From NCBI RefSeq assembly GCF_014700075.1, contig NZ_JACXBU010000003.1, forward strand, positions 124,001 to 188,000: DNA of 64,000 bases, in the 5' to 3' direction. Position numbers and translations under genes: made by a program. Positions 58,025 to 64,000 of the stretch are shown here, piece after piece; the first letter of the stretch is position 1; each line of letters begins with the position of its first letter. Under the pieces are notes generated by a model. It saw only the letters and a program-made list of their open reading frames with translations, ran no database searches and was not told the DNA's origin. The DNA is from Pseudomonas sp. JM0905a. GTDB lineage: Bacteria; Pseudomonadota; Gammaproteobacteria; Pseudomonadales; Pseudomonadaceae.

Positions 58025-59788
58025 ATGCATGCCATCGCTTTCATCCAGGATCTTGCCGTGATCATGCTGGTCGCGGGCATGGTGACCATCCTTTTCCACC
58101 GCTTCAAACAACCGGTGGTGCTGGGCTACATCGTCGCCGGCTTCATCATCGGCCCGCACACGCCGCCCTTCGAGCTGATCCACGACGAAGAAACCATCAA
58201 GACCCTCGCCGAGCTGGGGGTGATCTTCCTGATGTTTTGCCTGGGCCTGGAATTCAGCCTGGCCAAGCTGTTCAAGGTGGGGGCCACCGCGTTTATCGCG
58301 GCCTTCCTGGAAATCGTGCTGATGATCTGGATCGGCTACGAGATCGGCAGTTACTTCGGCTGGAAGACCATGGATTCGCTGTTCCTCGGCGCGATCCTGG
58401 CGATCTCTTCCACCACCATCATCGTCAAGGCGCTCAGCGACCTGAAGATGAAGAACGAGCGCTTCGCGCAGCTGATCTTCGGCGTGCTGATCGTCGAAGA
58501 CATCCTCGGAATCGGCATCATCGCGCTGCTCTCGGGCATCGCCGTGAGCGGCTCGGTGGAAACCGGGGAAGTGTTCGCCACGGTGGGCAAGCTCACCTTG
58601 TTCATGATCGTCGCGCTGGTCATCGGCATCCTGCTGGTGCCACGCCTGCTTGCCTACGTGGCGAAGTTCGAGAGCAACGAGATGCTGCTGGTGACGGTGC
58701 TCGGCCTCTGCTTCGGTTTCTGCCTGCTGGTGGTGAAGCTGGAATACAGCATGGTGCTGGGCGCCTTCCTGATCGGCGCGATCATGGCCGAGTCGCGCCA
58801 GCTGATGCAGATCGAACGGTTGATCGAGCCGGTGCGCGACATGTTCAGCGCGATCTTCTTCGTCGCCATCGGCCTGTTGATCGACCCCAAGGTCCTGGTG
58901 GAGTACGCCTGGCCCATCGTCGTCATCACCCTGGCGGTGGTGCTGGGCAAGATGGTGTCCTGCGGCCTTGGCGCGTTCATCGCCGGCAATGACGGCCGCA
59001 CCTCGCTGCGGGTCGGCATGGGCCTGTCGCAGATCGGCGAGTTCAGCTTCATCATCGCCGCGCTGGGCATCACCTTGCAGGTCACCAGCGACTTCCTCTA
59101 TCCGGTGGCCGTGGCCGTGTCGGCCATCACCACCCTGCTGACGCCCTACCTGATCCGCGCCGCCGACCCGCTGTCGATCAAGCTGGCCAAGGCCATGCCA
59201 CGCCCGCTGGCGCGGGTGTTCGGTTACTACGGCGACTGGCTGCGCAGTATCCAGCCCCAGGGCCAGAGCGCGGTGCTGGCGGGGATGATCCGCAAGATCC
59301 TGCTGCAGGTGATCGTCAATCTGGCGCTGGTGGTGGCCATCTTCCTGGGCAGCGCCTATTTCGCCGGAACCCTCGCCGAGTACCTGAGCGAGTGGGTGGC
59401 CTCGCCCAACCTGCAGAAGGCGCTGATCTGGGGCGGTGCGCTGTTGCTGTCGCTGCCCTTCCTGATCGCCGCCTACCGCAAGCTCAAGGCGCTTTCCATG
59501 CTGCTGGCGGAAATGGGCGTGACGCCGGACAAGGCCGGCCGCCACACCGAGCGGGTGCGCAAGGTGATCGCCGAGGTGATTCCGCTGCTGTCGCTGCTGG
59601 GCATCATGCTGCTGCTGATGGCGCTGTCGGCGAGCATCCTGCCGACGCTGGAACTGCTGGTGCTGATCGCCCTGCTGGCGGCGGGCGTCAGCGCACTGCT
59701 CTGGCGCTGGCTGATCCGCGTGCATTCGCGGATGCAGATCGCGCTGATGGAGACCCTGGAGCAGAGCCAGGACCAGCATCACCGCTGA
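58025..59788 (+). CDS. Monovalent cation:proton antiporter, CPA2 family (KefB-like)
   Basis: 587-residue inner-membrane transporter (start MHAIAFIQDLAVIML after AAAGGAG). The hydrophobic core has about 12 helices with the CPA2 features QPVVLGYIVAG, FCLGLEFSLAKLFK and GMGLSQIGEFSFI. The C-terminal region from about residue 390 is largely hydrophobic helices and lacks a recognisable TrkA-N (RCK) domain, unlike KefB/KefC. Potassium or sodium efflux linked to pH is the family role; cation not determined. Confidence 0.9.
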   Translation: MHAIAFIQDLAVIMLVAGMVTILFHRFKQPVVLGYIVAGFIIGPHTPPFELIHDEETIKTLAELGVIFLMFCLGLEFSLAKLFKVGATAFIAAFLEIVLMIWIGYEIGSYFGWKTMDSLFLGAILAISSTTIIVKALSDLKMKNERFAQLIFGVLIVEDILGIGIIALLSGIAVSGSVETGEVFATVGKLTLFMIVALVIGILLVPRLLAYVAKFESNEMLLVTVLGLCFGFCLLVVKLEYSMVLGAFLIGAIMAESRQLMQIERLIEPVRDMFSAIFFVAIGLLIDPKVLVEYAWPIVVITLAVVLGKMVSCGLGAFIAGNDGRTSLRVGMGLSQIGEFSFIIAALGITLQVTSDFLYPVAVAVSAITTLLTPYLIRAADPLSIKLAKAMPRPLARVFGYYGDWLRSIQPQGQSAVLAGMIRKILLQVIVNLALVVAIFLGSAYFAGTLAEYLSEWVASPNLQKALIWGGALLLSLPFLIAAYRKLKALSMLLAEMGVTPDKAGRHTERVRKVIAEVIPLLSLLGIMLLLMALSASILPTLELLVLIALLAAGVSALLWRWLIRVHSRMQIALMETLEQSQDQHHR

Positions 59789-59802
59789 TGGCGCGAAAAC
59801 GA

Positions 59803-59836
59803 AGAAGCCCCGCAGGCCTGCGCTTGCGGGGCTTCT
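59803..59836. terminator. Bidirectional terminator between antiporter and SMI1/KNR4 genes
   Basis: 12-bp perfect stem AGAAGCCCCGCA/TGCGGGGCTTCT with a 10-nt loop. It serves the convergent transcripts on both sides. Confidence 0.85.
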
Positions 59837-59854
59837 GTCATTGTGGGGAGCGGT

Positions 59855-60262
59855 TCAGCTCGCGAGCCACACGTCCCTGGCCCAGTGCCAGACCGAATCC
59901 CAGCTTTCGTCGGTGAGCTCGCCTTCGTCGCCGTCCCACAGCAGCACTTCGCCTTCGCCATCGACCACGTAGTAGTCGCGGCCATCCTGGCACAGCGGCA
60001 CCAGGTCGCGGGGGACGCCCATGTCCCAGGCCACGGCGGCGACTTCCGGCAGGAAGGTGTGGGATTGCGGGTCGGTGGCGGTCACCGGCTCCAGGCGGCC
60101 ATAGACCACGTCGCTGACCTTGAGCAGGAACTCACGCAGCTCGAAGGGCAGGTTGATCAGCAACTGCTCCTCGATCTCCACCAGCAACTCCTCGTCCGGG
60201 AGTTCCAGGGGAACCGGCACCGGCTCGTTGAGTTCGCGCAGCTGTTCGATGACTTCTTCCAT
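59855..60262 (-). CDS. SMI1/KNR4-family protein
   Basis: 135 acidic residues. The central segment LPFELREFLLKVSDVVYGRLEP and later YYVVDGEGEVLLWDGDEGEL fit the SMI1/KNR4 (SUKH) fold, often found as immunity proteins or intracellular adaptors. There is no toxin gene nearby, so a housekeeping role is as likely. Function unknown. Confidence 0.82.
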   Translation of the reverse strand: MEEVIEQLRELNEPVPVPLELPDEELLVEIEEQLLINLPFELREFLLKVSDVVYGRLEPVTATDPQSHTFLPEVAAVAWDMGVPRDLVPLCQDGRDYYVVDGEGEVLLWDGDEGELTDESWDSVWHWARDVWLAS

Positions 60263-60396
60263 GGCGGCAGGCCCTCATGCATTGGGATGCGCTTTATACA
60301 GTAGCCGGGGCCTGGGAAGAAAAGCACCTGATCGTCACCCGCAGGCGCATGGCTCCATCAAACCGTTAAGCTCGACCTTTTTCCGAGGACCCCTTC

Positions 60397-60849
60397 ATGG
60401 CCATAACCTGGACCTGCAAGCACCACAGCGAACTCGATACTCGCGAGCTCTATGGCTTCCTGGCCCTGCGCTGCAAGGTGTTCGTGGTGGAGCAGAACTG
60501 TCCCTATCTGGATGTCGATGGCCAGGACCTGGGGGCCGATACCTGTCATGTGATGGCCTGGGAAGATGGCGTACTGCTGGCGTACCTGCGCCTGCTGGAC
60601 CCGGCGACCCAGGGCGGCGACGTGGTGATCGGGCGGGTGGTCAGTGCAGCCGAGGCGCGTGGCCGTGGCCTGGGGCACGGGTTGATGGAGCGTGCCCTGA
60701 ATGAAGCCGCAAGACGCTGGCCGGGGATGCCGGTGTACCTCTCCGCCCAGGCGCATCTGCAGGGCTATTACGGCCGCTATGGCTTCTCGCCGGTGACCGA
60801 GGTCTACCTGGACGACGGCATTCCCCACATCGGCATGCGTCGCGCTTAG
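60397..60849 (+). CDS. GNAT-family acetyltransferase (ElaA-like)
   Basis: 150 residues with the ElaA start LYGFLALRCKVFVVEQNCPYLDVDG, split here as LYGFLALRCKVF and VVEQNCPYLDVDG, and the acetyl-CoA-binding loop VVSAAEARGRGLGHGLM (about 86-102), then QAHLQGYYGRYGF. Substrate unknown. Confidence 0.92.
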   Translation: MAITWTCKHHSELDTRELYGFLALRCKVFVVEQNCPYLDVDGQDLGADTCHVMAWEDGVLLAYLRLLDPATQGGDVVIGRVVSAAEARGRGLGHGLMERALNEAARRWPGMPVYLSAQAHLQGYYGRYGFSPVTEVYLDDGIPHIGMRRA

Positions 60850-60984
60850 GCCTCAAGCTGCTTTAACGGGCGCGGCTCAGTACCAACTGCTTCAGCCCGG
60901 CGGGGGCTCGCTGGCTAAACTTTGTGCACCGATACGGCTGCCCCGGGCAGTCAACCATCCCTGGTTATCCACAGGAGGTGCATC

Positions 60985-61449
60985 ATGCGAATGGCCGCAA
61001 CCCTGCAGCGTAGCCTGGCGCGTTCCCATACCCGGTTCGATGTGGTGCCGCACCCGCATTCGGCCACGAGCCTCGAATCGGCGCGGGTCGCCAACATCCC
61101 GGCCGAGCGCCTGGCCAAGACGGTGATCCTCGACGACCGCCAAGGCCATTTCCTCATGGCGGTAGTGCCTGCCAGCCGCCATCTGGACGTGGGCAAGGTG
61201 CGCAAGGACGCCAGGCTCTGGCAGCTCACCCACGAGGCCGACCTGGCCCGGCTGTTCAAGGACTGCGAACTCGGCGCCGTGCCGGCAGTGGGTGAACCCT
61301 ACGGCATGAATATGGTGGTGGACCCGCAGCTGACCCGGCAGAAGGACATCTACCTGGAAGCAGGTGACCACGAAAATCTGGTGCATATGCGGATGGATGA
61401 CTATCTGAAGCTGGTGCCGGATGCCGAAGTCTGCGAGCTCTGTCATTAG
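60985..61449 (+). CDS. YbaK/EbsC-type aminoacyl-tRNA deacylase
   Basis: 154 residues. The ATG is chosen for the AGGAGG ribosome-binding site 6 bp before it. The YbaK/ProX fold is visible in AKTVILDDRQGHFLMAVVPA and GEPYGMNMVVDP. Such proteins hydrolyse mischarged tRNAs; the specific amino acid is not clear. A DnaA 9-mer abuts the ribosome-binding site (TTATCCACAGGAGG, 60965-60978). Confidence 0.88.
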   Translation: MRMAATLQRSLARSHTRFDVVPHPHSATSLESARVANIPAERLAKTVILDDRQGHFLMAVVPASRHLDVGKVRKDARLWQLTHEADLARLFKDCELGAVPAVGEPYGMNMVVDPQLTRQKDIYLEAGDHENLVHMRMDDYLKLVPDAEVCELCH

Positions 61450-61594
61450 CGAGCATGATTTGCTGCGCTGCGCTCACACCGGACCATGAACAGGCTCAAA
61501 GGCGCACGGCCGCCGCAACCGCCGCCATTCTGGTTCCGTCGCTCCATCGCCCGCCGGCGTTGGCGGCGCGGTGGAGGTCGGCGCCAGTGAAAAG

Positions 61595-61623
61595 AAAAAC
61601 CCCGGGACAAGCCCGGGGTTTTT
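61595..61623. terminator. Bidirectional terminator between YbaK and Tim44-like genes
   Basis: A- and T-flanked GC stem ACCCCGGG/CCCGGGGT with an A4 tract on one side and T5 on the other, usable in both directions. Confidence 0.88.
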
Positions 61624-61637
61624 CAGTGCAGTAGCGA

Positions 61638-62492
61638 TCAGTTCTGACGGATGCCCGCCACCAGCCAGGGCTGGTTGTCGCCATTCACGCGCTCCATGCG
61701 CCAGCTCTCGCTGAACGCCTCGCCCTGGTCGAAGCGCGAGGATTTGGAGATGCCGCTGAAGGTCAGGGTGGCGACGGTCTTGTCAGCCAGCTCGTCGATG
61801 CCGTCCAGTTGCACCTGGAGGTTGTCGATGTAGGTGGACTGGTAGGCGTCGCCCATGCTGGCGCGTTCTTCCTTGAGGAAGTTCAGCATCTGCGGAGTGA
61901 CGAACTCGGCGATCTTGTCCATCTCGGCCGCGTCCCAGTGCTGCTGCAGGGCCATGAAGTGTTCACGGCCGGCTTCGACGAAGCGCTGCTCGTTGAACCA
62001 GCTCGGGGCGTTGAAGGCCGGCTGGGTCACCGGGGCGGCGCTGCCGAAGATCGGCGACTGCTGCGGCATCTGCGGCATTTCGCGCTGGAACGGCGCGTGG
62101 CCGGCCATGGCGGGCTGACCCTGCTGCTGGGCGCGTTTGCGCGCGGCCAGGAAGCGGAAGATCAGGAAGGCGATCAGGCCGATGATGAGGAAGTCGAAGA
62201 TCTGCATGCCGTCGAAGCCGTCGCCCATGAACATGGAGGCGAGCAGGCCACCGGCGGCGATGCCGGCCAGCGGGCCCAGCCAGCGGGAGGCGCCGCTTGC
62301 GGCAGCGGGCTTGCCGGCTACGGCAGGCGCGGCGGCATTCGGGGTTTGCTGGGCAGGTGCTGCCTGGCGGGTCTGGTGAGTCGGCGCGGAGCCAAAGGAC
62401 TTGCCGCCGCCCATACGCTTGGCGGCGTTGACATCCAGGCTCAGCGTCAGGCCGACGCAGAGGGCCAGGGCAATACTGAGGAATCGGCGCAT
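61638..62492 (-). CDS. Tim44-like domain protein
   Basis: 284 residues: signal peptide/anchor (about 1-22), a Gly/Ala/Pro/Gln-rich linker with GGGKSFGSAP, two membrane segments (about 70-90 and 97-115) and a C-terminal Tim44 domain (about 155-284, WFNEQRFVEAGREHFMALQQ). The family is widespread and poorly characterised; a role in membrane-protein handling is an inference from the name only. Confidence 0.88.
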   Translation of the reverse strand: MRRFLSIALALCVGLTLSLDVNAAKRMGGGKSFGSAPTHQTRQAAPAQQTPNAAAPAVAGKPAAASGASRWLGPLAGIAAGGLLASMFMGDGFDGMQIFDFLIIGLIAFLIFRFLAARKRAQQQGQPAMAGHAPFQREMPQMPQQSPIFGSAAPVTQPAFNAPSWFNEQRFVEAGREHFMALQQHWDAAEMDKIAEFVTPQMLNFLKEERASMGDAYQSTYIDNLQVQLDGIDELADKTVATLTFSGISKSSRFDQGEAFSESWRMERVNGDNQPWLVAGIRQN

Positions 62493-62616
62493 CAGAGGCT
62501 TCTCTTGGTTATGAATCTACGCGCGCCATGCTGCACAGTCAGTCGCGCGATAGCTAGGGGCAGAGTGTTTCGGGATTTTGTCTGGCAGTGAAATCGGCCT
62601 TTTCCGGCCATACCGT

Positions 62617-63192
62617 TCATCTGCGCAATAGCAGGATCAACGGACCGCAACGCAGTTGCCTGCGCAGCAGGGCGCGCAGGTCGGCCTCCTCCTCCGTGGG
62701 ATGGCGCAGCCAGTGGACGAAGGTACGCAGGTAGGCACCGGTGAGCAGGCTTTCCTCGGCGATGCGGCATAGATGGAGGGTTTCCCGCTGCGCCGCCTCG
62801 CGCCACCACTGCACGGTGCGGCTGACCCGCAACAGGCCCTGCACCTGCAGGTGGAAATGGCCGGGCTCCAGCTTGTAGAGCAGCATCTGCCCGGTCACGG
62901 AGCGATGCGGCGCCAGGGCGCCGAGCCAGGCCATCAGTAGTTCTTCCAGACGCTTTTCGGCGTTCAGTGCCGTCAGGTCGCCGCCCTTGCCACGCTCCAG
63001 CAGCGCCAGGTCGGCGCGGTCGAACCAGGCTTCGACCAGGTCATCCTTCTGCCGGAAGTGCTTGGCGATGGCGTCGAGGCCGACGCCGAGTTTGTTGGCC
63101 ACCTCGAACAGGTGCAGCTGCTCCCAGCCGCAATTGTCGGCGAGGTTCAGGGCGCAATCGAGAATCTGCTGGGCGCTGGGGGAGCGGGGCAT
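62617..63192 (-). CDS. TetR-family transcriptional regulator
   Basis: 191 residues starting MPRSPSAQQILDCALNLAD after a GGAGG site. The N-terminal helix-turn-helix (about 9-55, HLFEVANKLGVGLDAIAKHF) and an all-helical ligand domain fit TetR; the C-terminus is Arg/Leu-rich. Target unknown. Followed at some distance by the Tim44-like gene on the same strand. Confidence 0.85.
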   Translation of the reverse strand: MPRSPSAQQILDCALNLADNCGWEQLHLFEVANKLGVGLDAIAKHFRQKDDLVEAWFDRADLALLERGKGGDLTALNAEKRLEELLMAWLGALAPHRSVTGQMLLYKLEPGHFHLQVQGLLRVSRTVQWWREAAQRETLHLCRIAEESLLTGAYLRTFVHWLRHPTEEEADLRALLRRQLRCGPLILLLRR

Positions 63193-63288
63193 GGAATTAC
63201 CTCCGCCACTGAGTATGGCCAAGTGCGCGGCGGTGACAGGGGCATCGGACGGGCGGAGGGTTATGCCGAAGGGGGCGGCTGCTGCTTT

Positions 63289-63385
63289 TGTGGGGGCGAA
63301 TTCATTCGCTAAGGGCAGCGAAGCCGCCCCTTGACTACCAAGGGCAGGCCTGCGGCCTGCTCAGCGAATGAATTCGCCCCCACAG
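63289..63385. repeat. REPIN 3
   Basis: Opens TGTGGGGGCGAATTCATTC and closes GCGAATGAATTCGCCCCCAC, with GGGCAGC and GGCAGGCC...GGCCTGC inner hairpins. Same family as the REPINs at 40.5 and 42.2 kb. Confidence 0.8.
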
Positions 63386-63390
63386 ATAAA

Positions 63391-64000
63391 TCAGAGCGGC
63401 TGCAGCTTGGCGTACGCCAGCATCAGCCACTTGCTGCCTTCGCTCTCGAACTTCACCTGCACCCGCGCCTGGGCGCCGGCGCCTTCGAAGTTGAGGATGG
63501 TGCCCTCGCCGAACAAGGCGTGCTGCACCCGCTGGCCCAGGGAGAAGGGCGTTTCCGGCACGGCGGCGCCATCGAAGATGGAGCCGTGGCGGCTGCCGGC
63601 GCCCATGGGACGGCTGATGCTGTTGTTCAGGCGCACTTCGCGGATCAGCTGCGGCGGCACTTCGCGGACGAAGCGCGAGACCTTGTTGTAGGTTTCGCTG
63701 CCGTAGAGCCGGCGGGTTTCGGCGTAGGTCAGCACCAGGCGCTGCATGGCGCGGGTGACGCCGACATAGGCCAGGCGGCGTTCTTCCTCCAGGCGGGTCG
63801 GGTCTTCCATGCTCATCTTGTGCGGGAACAGGCCTTCTTCCATGCCCACCAGGAATACCAGTGGGAACTCCAGGCCCTTGGCGCTGTGCAGGGTCATCAG
63901 CTGCACGCTGTCCTCGAAGGCGTCGGCCTGGGTTTCCCCGGCCTCCAGCGAGGCGTGGCTGAGGAAGGCCTGCAGCGGGGTGAGGTCGTCCTCGGGCTCT
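63391..64000 (-). CDS. uvrD: DNA helicase II UvrD, C-terminal part (gene continues past the window)
   Basis: 3'-to-5' helicase for nucleotide-excision and mismatch repair. The visible part of about 203 codons (5' end cut by the window edge) contains helicase motif V, LMTLHSAKGLEFPLVFLVG, and motif VI, EEERRLAYVGVTRAMQRLVL, then the UvrD tail ending with a Tudor-like segment (GQRVQHALFGEGTILNFEG). All diagnostic of UvrD/PcrA. Confidence 0.94.
   Translation of the reverse strand, partial: EPEDDLTPLQAFLSHASLEAGETQADAFEDSVQLMTLHSAKGLEFPLVFLVGMEEGLFPHKMSMEDPTRLEEERRLAYVGVTRAMQRLVLTYAETRRLYGSETYNKVSRFVREVPPQLIREVRLNNSISRPMGAGSRHGSIFDGAAVPETPFSLGQRVQHALFGEGTILNFEGAGAQARVQVKFESEGSKWLMLAYAKLQPL

Noticed and set aside
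59855-60262. SMI1/KNR4 protein as an immunity gene of a toxin system
   Set aside because: No toxin, Rhs, CdiA or type VI effector gene is nearby, so an immunity role has no support.

Overview
The window is a replication-origin region of a high-GC gammaproteobacterium of the genus Pseudomonas. The gene order gyrB-recF-dnaN-dnaA / rpmH-rnpA-yidD-yidC-mnmE / mnmG-rsmG-parA-parB / atpIBEFHAGDC / glmU-glmR-glmS is that of the Pseudomonas chromosomal origin, the GyrB N-terminus is the Pseudomonas one, and ParB-type parS palindromes lie inside recF. From memory many of the later genes correspond to the P. aeruginosa PA55xx block, but with local rearrangement; species was not determined.

Layout. 1-4.4 kb: replication genes on the minus strand, then a DnaA-box and AT-rich spacer (oriC) before rpmH. 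4.4-12.9 kb: ribosomal protein L34, RNase P protein, membrane insertion, tRNA wobble modification, 16S rRNA methylation and chromosome partitioning; the mnmE-mnmG spacer is a second DnaA-box plus AT-rich candidate origin. 13-20.2 kb: complete F1Fo ATP synthase operon. 20.3-24.5 kb: UDP-GlcNAc synthesis with a DeoR-type regulator. 24.5-35 kb: a metal-efflux block downstream of glmS (CzcS/CzcR, CzcCBA, a small secreted protein, an OprD-family porin), with matching inverted repeats in the czc and porin promoter regions. 35-40.5 kb: a CFA-synthase-like methyltransferase, then a zinc-starvation set (FolE2, DksA2, two COG0523 GTPases) around a Zur-like box; a third parS lies inside folE2. 40.7-45.5 kb: a dicarboxylate (probably alpha-ketoglutarate) MFS transporter with a sigma-54 promoter, next to a DctB/DctD (MifS/MifR)-type two-component system. 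45.5-51.3 kb: hydrolase, DUF3301, a GGDEF relic, a DUF2946/PepSY/PCu(A)C copper-related cluster and a secreted protein joining a CxxCH haem motif to a mannan-binding-lectin-like tail. 51.3-52.5 kb: a non-coding stretch with a four-copy degenerate tandem element with fixed internal spacings and DnaA boxes. 52.5-64 kb: thioesterase, solute-binding protein, a glutamine-synthetase-like/aminotransferase pair with a divergent GntR regulator, a cation/proton antiporter, several small housekeeping genes and the 3' part of uvrD.

Two things stand out beyond ordinary annotation. First, the four-unit element at about 51.28-52.49 kb, in which a pair of TGATCA motifs, a first DnaA box, a hairpin, a GCTCGAAAA block and a second DnaA box recur at the same offsets (66, 16, 59 and 124 bp). 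Second, the perfect 9-mer TTATCCACA occurs about 30 times in the 64 kb, 16 of them between 42.5 and 53.1 kb and many inside genes, far above chance. No tRNA, rRNA, CRISPR array, IS element or prophage was seen.
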